Shown one piece after another: positions 49,136-60,491 of a DNA stretch of 64,000 nucleotides; within the stretch, counting starts at the first letter, position 1, and each line of letters opens with the position of its first letter. Position numbers and translations under genes: made by a program. The stretch spans positions 474,010 through 538,009 of the forward strand of contig CAJNDS010000413.1 of assembly GCA_905221605.1 (NCBI GenBank). Direction: 5' to 3'. The DNA is from Symbiodinium natans (taxonomy: Eukaryota > Sar > Dinophyceae > Suessiales > Symbiodiniaceae). Under the pieces are notes generated by a model. That model had not been told where the DNA came from. It saw only the letters and a program-made list of their open reading frames with translations, and ran no database searches.

Positions 49136-49237
49136 ACTATACTTTAATACTTTTTTGTTTCTGGGTTGCCATTATAGTTACTTATAGTTACTTATACCTA
49201 AAAAGTATATACTTGTTTCTCAGGGTCTACTCCCAAG
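49136..49237. mobile_element. Introner-like element J, copy 2
   Basis: GTTTTGGAGTACTATACTTT to CAGGGTCTACTCCCAAG. Confidence 0.7.
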
Positions 49238-49529
49238 TAGGGACTACCAGGCATGAGTAGGGGCACCCTAGTTCTGGATGGGCTCGGTATCGTTGTTTTT
49301 TTTTTTTTTTTTTTGGGGGGGGGGGGGGGGGTAAGGAGGGGGGGAGGGGGGAACGGGTGGGTGGGAGGGGATGGTGGCGGGGGACACTGTAACCCCAAAA
49401 CCCTCAACCCTAAAATTGTGCGCCAGAAGGCTGAGAACTCAGCCACGGTACTTTAGACTCTAAGGAAACCCTTAAGCGGGTTTAAGTTTTAAGGTCTAGG
49501 TGATCGAGGGTCAAGATTCTTGGAAAACT

Positions 49530-49612
49530 CCAAAACCCCTAAACCCCCCTAAACCCCTAAACCCCTAAACCCCTAAACCCCTAAACCCCTAAACCCCTAA
49601 ACCCCTAAACAG
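49530..49612. repeat. CCCCTAAA octamer array
   Basis: Ten or so perfect 8-bp units upstream of the exon at 49656. Confidence 0.97.
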
Positions 49613-49655
49613 AAGAGAAAACGGAACCCCTTGGCTCATGCTGATGTCATCTGAG

Positions 49656-49749
49656 GTACGAGCTGGAAATCCGCGGCGATGTCATCGAGGAGCGTTTTGG
49701 GACCCTGCATAAGCCCAAATATTTTATTCCTAGTAGTATTCCCTTATGA
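49656..49749 (+). CDS. Exon candidate
   Basis: After GTCATCTGAG, reads YELEIRGDVIEERFGTLHKP then KYFIPSSIPL and TGA. Confidence 0.45.
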
Positions 49750-49825
49750 TTATGCTCCCTTCATGATTATACTATAGTATCCCCCAAGGCCCTCTTCTAA
49801 TTATTAAGGCCCCTATATTAACCAG

Positions 49826-49922
49826 ACAACTTTACCATGCCCACAGAAAACTTTACCAAAATGCCCTTCGGTAAACTTGTCCGTGGGCATGGAAAGAATT
49901 TACGTGGGCATGGCAAAGTTCG
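49826..49922. repeat. Inverted repeat (AACTTTACCATGCCCAC)
   Basis: AACTTTACCATGCCCAC at the left and GTGGGCATGGCAAAGTT at the right, with inner copies. A 67-codon frame (49837-50040) overlaps it and may be chance. Confidence 0.6.
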
Positions 49923-50261
49923 CTGTGGGCAGAGATATCCCAATGTGGGTTGTTTCGGAGGTTTCCCGGGAAGGGTCGGGGCCCGCTCGGGACGCCCCCT
50001 GGGACACTGTCCCGGAGCACCCCCGAGACGCAAGTATTGACAACTGATTGACAAGTTTTTCAAGGGTTTTGTAGTATTTTCAGAAATGCGTTCTTGTGAT
50101 TTAGTGAAGCTGAAAAATACAATACTTTCCCAACATTACTACGGGATCCAAAGGGTGGGTGGGTAGATATTCGAAACCAGAGTAGCGAGCTTGACTAGTG
50201 AATGCTTGAACTGGAGATGCTGAAACCTAAACCCTAGACCCCAGACCCACCCCTGGGCCAG

Positions 50262-50317
50262 GACGTGTCGGGCAATGCCTGGCCAGGAGGCGCGGGGTCC
50301 TGTGGTCCGATCTTGTG
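50262..50317 (+). CDS. Exon candidate
   Basis: Between CTGGGCCAG and TG|GTTTTGG. Reads DVSGNAWPGGAGSCGPIL. Later segments 50393-50460 (KEDPECFGLKEAGRVGK) and 50600-50690 (PTFGGSLGSRMMFIDTEPPN) are also open on +. Confidence 0.4.
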
Positions 50318-50917
50318 GTTTTGGGGGGTTCAGGGTTTAGGGTTTGGGGTGTAGGGTTTAGGGTTTGGGGTTCAGGGTTTGGGGTTTAGGGTTTAGGAAC
50401 GAAAGAGGATCCCGAGTGTTTCGGGCTCAAAGAAGCAGGCAGGGTGGGGAAATGTGTTAGGGTTTGCGGGCTTGGGGCCTAGATTTCGACGGTAGGAGCC
50501 GTGTAAACCCTAAAGAACCTCAACTTCATTCCCTAAACCCTCCACCCCATTTGCCTGCAGACCCTAAACCCTAAGCCCAGAACCCTAAACCCCACCCGGG
50601 CTGAGACCCACATTTGGGGGTAGCTTGGGATCCCGCATGATGTTCATCGACACGGAACCCCCAAACTCCCGATTTGCATCTGGTCAAATTTCCGAAACCC
50701 TCAATCAACAGTTCTAAGCCCTAAACCCTGAAACGAAGAAGTGCTCAGAGCCTGGTTTTGAGAGTAAAGACCTTTGCAGGTCTCAAGGTTTATAGGGCGA
50801 TAGGGTTTTAGGGTCAGGGCTTTTGGGGTCTAAAGGTTTAGGGCTTTGGGTTGTTAAGGCTTGGGGTGTTTGTTCAGATTCAGGGGCTAAGGGTTCAGTG
50901 TTTTGAGCATCAGCTAG

Positions 50918-51352
50918 TCATCTGTCTACGATTATAACGGGGTACTGCGTATAATGCTACATGGTGAGTCACCATCGGTGACGGCAACAAGCGGTGAATT
51001 GATAAAATGTATCCTTTTACGGAATCGATGGCCCAACAAGCAACGACTGTCGCAGTGAACAAGTCATCGAAACCGTTGTCAAACAGACAGGCACTGATAG
51101 ACACGACTCGATTGAAGCGCTGCAATAGGTGAACATCGAATTATCTGCTTGTCGCGCAGCATCGTGAAGAGAACAAGTTGCTGCCAGCCAGAACGTCTCT
51201 TTCGTTGCAGGTACGATTCTCTTCACCACCCAGTGCTCCATCTACGGCTGCTTAGATGCCACGACTGCCCGGCTCTCAGAACGGACGACTTTTTCCCAAA
51301 CCCTACCGAGCTGTATACTGTCTTGGCGTACATGAGGGATATTCCCATGTAA
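50918..51352 (+). CDS. Exon cluster with consensus splice sites
   Basis: 50918-50963 (VYDYNGVLRIMLH) ends CATG|GTGAGTC. 51007-51132 is ATG to TGA (ESMAQQATTVAVNKSSKPLS). 51160-51210 (HREENKLLPARTSLSLQ) lies between CTGCTTGTCGCGCAG and CAG|GTACGA. The block to 51352 ends FFPNPTELYTVLAYMRDIPM and TAA. No family recognised; probably one gene, order of splicing unresolved. Confidence 0.45.
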
Positions 51353-51605
51353 AAAGGTACCTTGGGACTTATCCCTAAACCCTGAACCCTGAACCCTCAA
51401 CCCTAAGCCAGCAATCACAACCCTAACTGAGCCTTCATGCTTTGGGGCGCGGGCTGAGGGTGCAGGCGGTCCAGAGGCTTCCATATGCCTTATATGCTTA
51501 GGGTTTAGGGTTTAGGGTTTAGGGTTTAGGGTTTAGGGTTTAAGGTTCCTAAACCTTGAACCCCTTCACCCTCAACCCCTAAACCCGAAGCTCTAATCCC
51601 GAATA

Positions 51606-51720
51606 AGGGGATATGGGGTTTCCGACATTATGGGTACCTTCTGGGGGTCCTTATTTTGAGGGGATCCTCTATTCATAGTTTATATTCGGGTCCCTTTATT
51701 ATCGTAAACCCCATATCGGA
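51606..51720. mobile_element. Introner-like element C
   Basis: GGGGATATGGGGTTTCCGAC to ATCGTAAACCCCATATCGG. Confidence 0.7.
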
Positions 51721-51894
51721 CTCCCCGGCCCCAGTAGGTGTGCGATGCAGCCTTTCGCCTGGGCTTCTGCCATAGCGGTGCACTCAACCCTCACCCCTGG
51801 CTTGGAAAGCCCTCCAAAGCAACCCTTAAACCCTGAACCCTAAACCCTAAACCCTAAACCCTATACCCTAAACCCTAAACCCGGCCTCGGAAAT

Positions 51895-52066
51895 GACAGC
51901 ATATCACGGTACATCATATTGCAGTCGGTTCGAGTACTGCGGTCTGCAACGAGGCTGCTACCCAACCCAAGTTCTTTTGGAAACCGCAGTGTGTAGCGCT
52001 CCTCCGCAAGTCTAAGCCCCGACAGTACCCGCAAGGCTTCTGGTCAAACCCTAAACCCTATAACCC
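51895..52066 (+). CDS. Open frame with one TAG
   Basis: GNDSISRYIILQSVRVLRSA then TRLLPNPSSFGNRSV, one in-frame TAG, then RSSASLSPDSTRKASGQT. GTGTGTAG could instead be a splice acceptor. Confidence 0.4.
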
Positions 52067-52284
52067 TGCACCCTAAACCCTAAACCCTAAACTCTAAACC
52101 CTAAAAACCCCACTATAGGCCCCGACCAAAAGAACCGACGCCTCCTTTCGACTAGAGGCGGCGCCGACGACGGACACTGCTGGGTTTGAATCCTCCATAT
52201 AACCCCCCAAACCCGAAAGCCTAAACCCTAAACAGTAAACCCAAAACCCTAAACCCTAAACCCTAAACCCTCCCCAGGCCCTAA

Positions 52285-52535
52285 ACGAGAGAGAGACAGA
52301 GCTCCTGGTGTATTGCAAGCGTAACTGTAAAGACCTACAAAGTACCTTTCTCAGGGGACGGGATTGGAGTGTAGGGTGGCGCAGGGCTGCGAAAGACTTG
52401 GTGAGTTTCAATTGTTGTGCTTTCGCCAGTCACAGGGAGAACGCTTCTGTTACTCCTAGTTGTGGTCAGCCAGTTCTCCCAATTATTGTCCCTGCCCTAA
52501 GCCTTAAACCCCTTAAACCCGAAGTCCAGATGTAA
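52285..52535 (+). CDS. Open frame, about 83 codons
   Basis: Contains LLVYCKRNCKDLQSTFLRGR and WSVGWRRAAKDL, then VSFNCCAFASHRENASVTPS to TGA. A consensus donor (TTG|GTGAGTTT) sits in the middle, so the exon may end at about 52398. Confidence 0.45.
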
Positions 52536-52849
52536 TGGCTTCGTGTTATCCCAGACTGTCCTTATCCTCCCTAGGTACGATAAAAACCAATCAAAGGTAA
52601 ACCCTCCCCCCCTCCCCTGAAAAACCTGAGCCGTAAACGCTAAACCCTAAACCACAAGCACTAAGTACTCCTAAACCTGAACCCTAAGCCCGAAGTACCC
52701 CTGTTTAAACGCTAATTAAACCCTAATCCCTAAACCCGAAGTACCCCTGAACCCTAAACCCGAAATACCCCTAAACCCTAAACCCGAAGCACCCCTAAAC
52801 CCTAGACCCTGCACCCGAGGGTAGCCCTATACCCTACACCCTCAACCCG

Positions 52850-52975
52850 AGACCCCAAACCCTGAACCCTGAACCCTAAACCCTAACCCCTAAACCCTAA
52901 ACCCTAAACCCTAAACCCTAAACCCTAAACCCTAAACCCTAACCCTTAAACCTTAAACCCTAAACCTGAAGGAAC
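52850..52975. repeat. CCCTAAA array
   Basis: CCCTGAA then CCCTAAA heptamers. Confidence 0.95.
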
Positions 52976-53355
52976 CCCAACTGGAGGAGAGCCAGCGGGG
53001 GGGAGCCAGCAGCTGAACATGTCTAGGGTTTAGGGCTTAGGGCTTAGGGTTTAGGGTTTGGGGTTTAGGGTTTAGGGTGAAAGGCTCCACCCTCCAACCC
53101 CCTAAAACCCTAAGCCCTAAACCCTAGACCCGAAGCCCTGAACCCGAACCCCGAAACCCTAAACCCTAAACCCTAAACCCGAAACCCTAAACCCTGCACG
53201 CGACAGGACACTCCTCCCGAGGATCCCGGGCCTTCCATCGCTGCCCCCCCCAGTGGAGTTGGGAAGCGACTTAGGGCTTAGGGTTCCGGGGCTTAAGCGT
53301 TTAGGGTTTAGGGTTTAGGGCCTAAACCCTAAACCCTAAACGTGGCTTTTCCCAG

Positions 53356-53415
53356 GGTGCCAGTCTCGGGTTGCTGGGCCCTAGGAAAGAATCTGTTGGC
53401 CAACTTGCGTTTTAA
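53356..53415 (+). CDS. Exon candidate, C-terminus
   Basis: After GGCTTTTCCCAG, reads GASLGLLGPRKESVGQLAF and TAA. Confidence 0.45.
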   Translation, partial: GASLGLLGPRKESVGQLAF

Positions 53416-53810
53416 CAGTTTTTGTACCGGGTTTAGGGTGGGTTCAGGGTACATACCCCTATGTGCTTCAGAAGCACCAACAGAATACATAATTCCGATG
53501 TTGCCCTAACAAGGAATGTTTTGTGTGTTTTCGGTGGTTCTTAAGCAGATAGTAGTGGAGGGGGTATACAAAGGGGTCCCCATTGTCCCCATTCAAGGGC
53601 AAACATGCAAGGACCATCGCAAAAGCTGAGGGTTTTTAGGGTTATGTAGTGCTCCAAGAACCAGGCTTAGGGTTTAGGGTTCAGGGTTTAGGGTTGAGGG
53701 TTTTTTAGGGTTTGGGGTTTAGAGTTCAGGGTTTAGGGTTCAGGGTTGAGAGCTTTTAGGGTCCGATTCTCAACGGCCGAGTTTTTTCTGCAACTCTTCC
53801 TACACCGCTT

Positions 53811-53929
53811 CATTGGGTTTCCCTACTACCCCCCCCCCCCCCCCCCCCCCAGGTCCCCTCCTTAGTCTGAATTATGGCCGGGACTTAGGCGGAGGGTAGT
53901 GTAGAGGGGGGGTAGTAGGGGAACCCATG
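53811..53929. mobile_element. Family W element with 7-bp target duplication
   Basis: 119 bp, ends CATTGGGTTTCCCTACTACC and GGTAGTAGGGGAACCCATG, flanked by ACCGCTT on both sides. A poly-C run lies inside. The left flank reads FSTAEFFLQLFLHRFI. Confidence 0.8.
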
Positions 53930-54464
53930 ACCGCTTGTCAGGCCATAAGCCCTTCCCCAAACAGAAGGAGTCTAGCCAAAGCCCAAAACCTTAAACCGCA
54001 TAGGAAGCCCGAAACCCAAATCCTAAACCCCAAGCCCCAAACCCTAAACCTCGAACCCAAAACTGGGTCTGGGGAAGGGTCAGGGTCTACTGTTTACAGG
54101 GTTTGTAGTTTCAGAAGGTTTCTAGGTTTTACAGGCTTTATAGGGTTTATAGGCTTTACAGGCTTTGTAGGGTTTGTAGGGTTTAGGGTTCCATTCCTCA
54201 TCCCGGGCTCCTGAAACTCCCCCGTGCTAGGGCGCCTTCCTGCTTGCCTGCTCCGGACATGTTCTAAGCTGGAAGTTCTTCTTGTTGGGGCGGGGTGGGG
54301 GGGGGGGGGTGACGTTCTATGAAGGAATCCTACACTAGCCTACGTGCGCGAAGACAGTACTTTCCAGAGCCTAACACCCAAAACCCTAAACCCCCCAAAT
54401 CCCGATTATTACCCCTATTACCCTAAAGTCCCAAATCCGGAAAAGCCCTAGAAGCCCTAAACCT

Positions 54465-54536
54465 TCATCGCTGGACGCCGAGGCCGTGTACCTGATCGTG
54501 GTGGCCACGCTGACGATACTCTGTTCCTCATCTTAA
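54465..54536 (+). CDS. Exon candidate, C-terminal membrane anchor
   Basis: Reads SLDAEAVYLIVVATLTILCS then SS and TAA, a single hydrophobic helix at a C-terminus. A TTTAGGG array follows. Confidence 0.45.
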   Translation, partial: SSLDAEAVYLIVVATLTILCSSS

Positions 54537-54602
54537 GGGTTTAGGGTTTAGGGTTTAGGGTTTAGGGTCTAGGGTTTAGGGTTTAAGTCTAAGGGTAGTT
54601 TC

Positions 54603-54722
54603 ATGGGCCCGTAATATGGTCCCTTGGGTTCTGAAGTATGGGCCCTTGGGTTTTGATAAGGTATTTAAGGGGTATATAAGGGGCCCCCCATTCAAGGGCC
54701 CATACTAAGGGACCATGTAACC
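54603..54722. mobile_element. Introner-like element H
   Basis: TAATATGGTCCCTTGGGTTC to CATACTAAGGGACCATGTAA. Copies at 10.20-10.31 and 26.77-26.87 kb. Confidence 0.65.
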
Positions 54723-54889
54723 TAGGGTTTAAGCTTCGGGTTTAGGTTTTGAGGTTTAGGCTTTAGGGTTTAATGCTGCACCTGTTTTAGTGTGTGCCCC
54801 CCCCCCCCCCCCCGCCTCCTAAGAACAGTCGAAGCTGTTTTTGTCCTTGTTTACACGGTCCGGGGGTTTTATATGTTTTAATGGGGAGG

Positions 54890-55045
54890 AGTTTCTAGAC
54901 ATTTAAGAGGGATCCATAGTATGGATTTGAAAGGGATGAGCTTATATGAATTTAAAAGGGATGAGTTTATATGAATTTAGAGAGGATCCATCTGAATTTC
55001 AAAGGGATAAAAGGGATGAGTTTACATGAGTTCAAAAGGGATTCA
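54890..55045. repeat. Minisatellite, GGGATGAGTTTATATGAATT unit
   Basis: Five or more imperfect copies of a 25-30 bp unit. Confidence 0.85.
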
Positions 55046-55054
55046 GAATATGAT

Positions 55055-55375
55055 TTTGGCGGCCAGGACATTAACGCGGGTCCCGAAGCAGTGCCTCTTA
55101 TTCGAGGTTGGGCTGGCTCCTGGACCACCCCTTTGCCGGATTGATCAAGACAATGTTTGTGTGATTTGTTCAAATGGAACTCTTGGTTTCGGCTTTGGTT
55201 GTTGGGGTATGTTGGGGTCTTGGAAAGGAGGCCTACCTCTAAGATTCAAAAGCCCTGCCTTTAAGCTCAAAGGCCAGGGCATCGAAGACCAGAGCCCCGG
55301 GCCCGGGGCCAGGGCATCAAAGCGTGTCCCGAAACAATGCCCATTATTGGAGGTTAGCCTGGCTCCTGTTCGACG
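55055..55375. repeat. Dispersed repeat R, about 248-bp period
   Basis: TCCCGAAGCAGTGCCTCTTA and the following GGCTGGCTCCTGG recur about 245 bp later. The segment CCGGATTGATCAAGACAATG and downstream sequence recurs at 56720-56890. Confidence 0.75.
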
Positions 55376-55439
55376 CAGGCCAAAATGCAGCACCAAGAGC
55401 AAGGGCAGCAGGAGATGAGGCCAGTGGCTCAGTGCCGCC

Positions 55440-56295
55440 ATTGGAAGCCTTCGGTCTCAAAAACTCTTGCTTTTGCCCTGAAGGTCAAGAGTGAATGGTG
55501 GGCAGTTCGCGACATGCAACGTCATGGCTGGGACTTGTGCCGTTGAAGTGCATTTATGAGATTCATCAGTCAGGCAATCTACATAGACCATAGACATAGA
55601 CTCAGACTCAGACCTGTCTTCTTATCCCAGCTGCTCCAAGGGGGCGGACTGACGTGATCAAGAAGACCGCGCTCTCGAGAGTCTTGACAGAGGGGCCGCT
55701 CGTTCGCGTAAATTCATGCGCTACATAAGATGTTTTCGTACAGCCCTGGCGGCACTGGCAGCCCTGTACTTCGTCAGCCCAAGACCAGGCGCGTCAGTAC
55801 TTGGTTGTGATCGCGGAGCGTGTGTTTGTGGAAATGACGAGATGACGGGGCAGTTCACTGGTCGGGACTGTGTCTAGAGTCTAGACTGCCAGAGTCGCCC
55901 AAGTCGCAGGAGTCGTTAAGGTCTTGCGTGGTATCGCGTGTCCTCAGCCATGTCTCAAAGGCATTGGCTATTGGCTAGAGGCCGCAATCCCGTAAATTCC
56001 CGAACATGAGACACTGGTGGCAGTGGCAGTGCAGCAGTGCATCATGTGACAATGCGCATCGTTCATGAACATCTGCAACAGTCACAGTCACTGCACATTG
56101 CTCTGAGTCCTTCTGCAAGCCGTGAAAACTGCACTGTGACCGTCGCCGCCTCGGTCTTCCGTGCCTGCAGCCTGTTCCGCGAACGTTGCGACGACAGGCC
56201 GCCTCGGAGACTGCTGGCTGTTGCTGGTGGGATCATTCTGTTTAAACGAAGCACTAAATGAGCCCATGCTGCAATTGCACCTGCACGGTGCGCAA
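55440..56295. other. Unique stretch without telomeric repeats
   Basis: No convincing exon. Short open frames only (56037-56261 is the longest). Could be intergenic. Confidence 0.4.
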
Positions 56296-56296
56296 G

Positions 56297-56324
56297 GTCT
56301 CTCTCCCTCCCTCTCCCTCCCTCT

Positions 56325-56399
<75 letters not shown>

Positions 56400-56402
56400 G
56401 TC
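56297..56402. repeat. CT microsatellite
   Basis: CTCCCTCT passing into (CT)n. Overlapping Ser/Leu and Arg/Glu frames are artefacts. Confidence 0.97.
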
Positions 56403-56719
56403 TGTTTCTCGTCGTATGCCTTGATCGCCATGACATGATGGACATGGAATGCACGCATGCCACGTTGCCGGCGCGACAGGGTAGTCGATAGACCAGGATG
56501 GCTACTCTGCCGTGAATTCTTAGGCAGGGCAACACTGATCATCCACTAAAGTCGGGTTGGGCCGGTTGAGCAAGTTGGGCCGCCCAACCTCCGGATGCTG
56601 CACGAAGCTCACGCCGAAGAGAGCCCCAGGTGGCTTGTTGCCAAGCTCCTTTTTTGCCACCGGTTGCCTGCGCGTGCCTTGACGGGCAGGATTGAGGCAC
56701 TTCCACTTGTGGTGGCATA

Positions 56720-56890
56720 AGTTTTCCCATCCAGTGGACCACCCCATTGCCGGATTGATCAAGACAATGATTTTTTTGTTTGTAAAATGGCAATTCTTGA
56801 TTTCGTGTCAGTTGGGATGGGTTTTTTGGAAAGAAGGCTTGCCTTGAAGACGGCCTTTGAGGCAAGAGGCCAGGACATCGGTTTAAAGCT
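56720..56890. repeat. Dispersed repeat R, second copy
   Basis: GGACCACCCCATTGCCGGAT then TGATCAAGACAATG, GGAAAGAAGGCTTGCC and GGCCAGGACATCG, parallel to 55115-55300. Confidence 0.75.
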
Positions 56891-57401
56891 TGCCTCAAAA
56901 CAAACCCTCAGTTCCAATGCCGGATTTCGCGAACGAATTGACTTTAAACGGGGACCTGGTCTGTATCCCCAAGCAGTCAGGGCGTCCTGAATAGCCCAGC
57001 CAATTTGACTTTATTGGGGGGGGGGGGGGCACTGACGCAGGTAAAACATTCAGTTTCGGGGCTTAGGGTTTATAGGGCTCAGGTCTAAGTTTTGGGGCTT
57101 AGGGTTTAAGGCCTAGGGTTTATGTTTGGGGCTTAGGGTTTCGGGTTTAGGGTTTTAGGGTGCAAGGATGTTCAGGCATTAGCAATGCTCAAGGGGGAGT
57201 GCTTGACTCCGCGTAGCCCTAGACCCTAGACCCCAATCCCGCGGGTTTCTTGGGCGGGGGGAGGGGTTGCGTTTGTCTAGCTAGCGGAAGTCTAGCATGC
57301 TTAGCACTTGGGGGTGAAGCCCTAAGCCCAAAATCCTAAACTCTAAACACTAAACCTTAAGGGCATCTTCCCACCCAAGGCGCCTTCGGCGTGGGTGTTT
57401 T

Positions 57402-57680
57402 TCAGCTCTACGCGTGGGCTCTCGGACTCTGGGCGACTCTGAGCACTGAACCACGAATCCAAGATCCAAATCCCAGAACCCTACTAGCAACGACATGGTG
57501 AATTGGGCCTTCCGAAACCCAAAACCCTATAATTTACGGCAGCGGCCCGTAACTTGGATAAGCCCCCTTGTGTGTGCGTCCCCGACTACCCCTAGTGCAG
57601 ACGAAGCCTGGGAATCCTGCGTCTCGGCACTTTCCACCTTACCGCGGGTCCACACAGTCAACTCCCCAAAGAGCCCTTAG
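57402..57680 (+). CDS. Exon candidates after strong acceptor
   Basis: 57402-57497 follows GTGGGTGTTTTTCAG and reads LYAWALGLWATLSTEPRIQD. 57495-57680 is another frame to TAG with ISPLVCASPTTPSADEAWES. Splicing between them is not resolved. Confidence 0.4.
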
Positions 57681-57862
57681 TTAAGGAGTATCTTTTAGCA
57701 AACATGGGAACCTAAACCCTGCATCCGAAACACACTAAAGCCTCTAACCCTAAACCGAGCCACAACCTCGAAAGGCACTGGAAGAACCTTGGAAATTATT
57801 TTATCCCTAAACGCCATCCCGACATAAAGCTTCACACCGGAGACCCCTATCACCTTTACAAG

Positions 57863-58600
57863 GACCCGGAGCAGGCCCTTCTTCCCTTTTTGTTTGGGGC
57901 TTTGGTTCCCTGAATGAAAAGGCTAACACCGCTGCCGCTGACCCCCAAGATAAGGACGTCCGGGCACCGGGCCCTCTTCCAAACCCACCCACTTAACAAC
58001 AAAACGGTTGCTTTTGGTCCTTCTCTTGTGGGGGGGGGCTAGGCAGGGGGTAGGGGGTAGGGGGGGGGGGGGGGGGGGGGTACGGGGTGAGGGCGGGGGG
58101 GGAGGGGGGGGTGGTCGCGTGGTTCCACCCACTTGGTCAAAAATTTGGTCCTTCTCCTGTTTAAGGGCTAGGCAGGGGGGTAGGGGGGGGGGGGAGGGGG
58201 GGGCGCGTGGTTGCACCCACTTGGCCGCCTCAACAAATTCGGTTGGGAGCGGGGGGGGGGGAGGGGGGGGGGGCTGGGCAGGGGGGTGGGGGGGGGGGGG
58301 GGGGGGGGGGAGGGGGGGGTGGGGGGGGGGGGGGAGGGGAGGGGGGGGGGGGGGTGAGGGGGGGGGGGGGGGGGGGGTGAGTTCGGTTGCTTTTGGGGGG
58401 GGGGGTGGGGGGGCTACGGGGTGTGGGGGTAGGTAGGGGGGGGAGGCCGCGCGGGTCCATGGGGAGGGGCACTAGCGGGTCCAGCGGGAAAGGTACGAGT
58501 CCAGCTTCTTGACGCCGACAAAGGGGTCGGCGGATAAGCCCCTTGCCCCTTTAAGCCAAGAAGGGCACCCGTTGTATTCCTAGGTTGCTCTTGGGTCGAG
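57863..58600. mobile_element. Introner B split by G-rich repeat block
   Basis: Left arm of family B at 57863-57916 (GGACCCGGAGCAGGCCCTTC), right arm at 58536-58600 (TTCCTAGGTTGCTCTTGGGT). Between them: 58017-58440, units with GCGTGGTTCCACCCACTTGG and GGTCCTTCTCTTG plus long G runs. Related units lie at 18.69 kb. Confidence 0.55.
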
Positions 58601-58792
58601 CTGCTAGCTAAACCCTAACCCTACACCCTAAACCCTTTTCCAGGGTACTCTTGGACCCCCCTATCTTAACATGTAAGTCCTGCACACATGCACTTCACAT
58701 CGCCCTGAACCTTAAACCTTAAAACCCTAAACTCTAAACCCTACACCCAAAACCCTACACCCAAAACCCTACACCCTAAACCCTACACCCTA

Positions 58793-58885
58793 AAGCCTGC
58801 ATGCTGGGCGCAGTTGCGGAAGCAACTCTTCGCGGGCCCCTCCAAGTCCAAGGCCCCGTTGTTTGCAGCTCTGAGAGCAATATAG
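58793..58885 (+). CDS. Exon candidate, basic
   Basis: 30 codons to TAG, PACWAQLRKQLFAGPSKSKA then PLFAALRAI. Confidence 0.45.
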   Translation, partial: KPACWAQLRKQLFAGPSKSKAPLFAALRAI

Positions 58886-59116
58886 GGCCTTAATAATCAT
58901 TGTTTAGGGGTTACGGTTAGGGTTTAGGGTTTAGTGTTTTGGGTGTCAGAGAATGGGGTTTGGGGTTTAGGGTTTAGGGTAGTTGGAATAGGGTTTTGGG
59001 GGGTTATTGCAGTAAATGTATAGAGACCACAAGGGAATCATATTAGTAATTCTCCCGACCCCTATATATTATGTGGCCACTTCTCTAAGTAATGGACCCT
59101 TTTTGGGAGGGTTAGA

Positions 59117-59231
59117 ATGCTACGATTTGCTTAAGAAGCCCCCGAAAAAAACAACCTATTCTCCCTGATAAGGACAACATCATTGTGCTCTTCTTTGTTC
59201 TTTTTTTTGGGCGGGGTCTTAAGCAAATAGT
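59117..59231. mobile_element. Inverted-repeat element X
   Basis: CGATTTGCTTAAGAAGCCCC at the left and GGGGTCTTAAGCAAATAG at the right. Half of a family C-like element follows. Confidence 0.65.
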
Positions 59232-59571
59232 AGAATAGGCGGCCCCCAATGTTAAGGGCGCCCGAAAAGGGGGGCCATAATTTTGAAAAGTGACCATGTG
59301 ATCGGTGGAATGTTTTCGATTTGCTTCCTGCCGCCGCAGTCCCCCTATCTCGACTGAGTTCGGGAATTCGGGTACTATAAATAAATTCCCTTACAGGGGT
59401 TCTATATTTGAACCCACAATCTATAGCCCTAAAGGGTCTGGAAAGACTCCCAAACACCCAGCAACTCACCCCAACTCCCCTACAACCCGCAGCCGCAAGC
59501 CCTCCCAACTACTGCGTTTAGGGTTTGGGGCTTAGGGTCCAGGGATTAGGGTTGACGAATTTTGAATCTCG

Positions 59572-59663
59572 ACTCAAATTCCGCACAGGACTCAAGCCCA
59601 GCGAAGATGCGACAACCGTCCGGCCTGGCATTTATGGACACACCCTCAAACTCGAAACCCCCA
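59572..59663 (+). CDS. Exon candidate
   Basis: LKFRTGLKPSEDATTVRPGI then YGHTLKLETP. Confidence 0.4.
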
Positions 59664-59782
59664 AAACCCCCAAGACGTGAAAACCCCAAAGCCCCTCAAA
59701 CCCCAACGCCCAAACAAGTCTCCCTAAACCCTTAACCCTAAACCCTAAACCCTCAACCCCCAACCATCAACCCGAGTTGCAG

Positions 59783-59837
59783 GTCCAGCCCTTCCGCGCG
59801 GAGGATCGGCCAAGAGAAGGCAACCGGGCGAGTTTTT
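59783..59837 (+). CDS. Exon candidate with consensus donor
   Basis: After CCGAGTTGCAG, reads VQPFRAEDRPREGNRASF, ends TTTT|GTAAGGG. Confidence 0.45.
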
Positions 59838-60491
59838 GTAAGGGCTTTCTTTTTGCAAGGTTTGGGGTCGGGGGTTTCGGGGAGTTAAAGTTTCGGGACT
59901 TGGGGAAGTTTGGGCGTGGGTTTTCGGGGGCGGCGGCGGAGGGGGGGGTGGGGTTGGCTGTTGGAGGGCGGCCTGAGGAAGTTGGGGGGGGGGGGGGGGG
60001 TTTAGGGTTGGGTTTTGGGGGGTTTGCGGGAGTGTTGGGGGAGTTCGGGGGAGTTGGGGGGTTTGCGGTACAGAGGGTTCGGGGGGTTTGGGGTCTCAGT
60101 GTTTAGGGGTTTCGGTGCGTATGGTTTATGGCTTGGGCTTTAGGGGGTTAAGGGCTTAATTGGGGTTAAAGTCTGTTGGGTTTTGGTTTCTGTTGGGTTA
60201 GTGAATTTGCCCGTTGCCCGCAAGCGTTTTTCGGTTTAGGTTGTTTGCGGTAGCTTTGTTTGCTGTTTAGAGGTCTTCGGGCTTAAGGGCTTGAAGGGTC
60301 GTAGAGTTGATAAGAAGCACCCTAAACCCTAAACCCTAAACCCTAAACCCTAAACCCTAAACCCCAAACCCTAAACCCTAAACCCTAAACCCGCATTTCG
60401 TAGCTTTCAGGCTCAGGGATGGGGCGTTCAGGGTCTCAGCGCCCGCGCGGCGGTTCTTCTTGGGGACTCTCGGAATGTGGTTCCTTATGTA

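Noticed and set aside
58008-58472. Gly-rich (+) and Pro-rich (-) frames of 80-140 codons
   Set aside because: Poly-G block with short repeat units; no stop codons because of composition.
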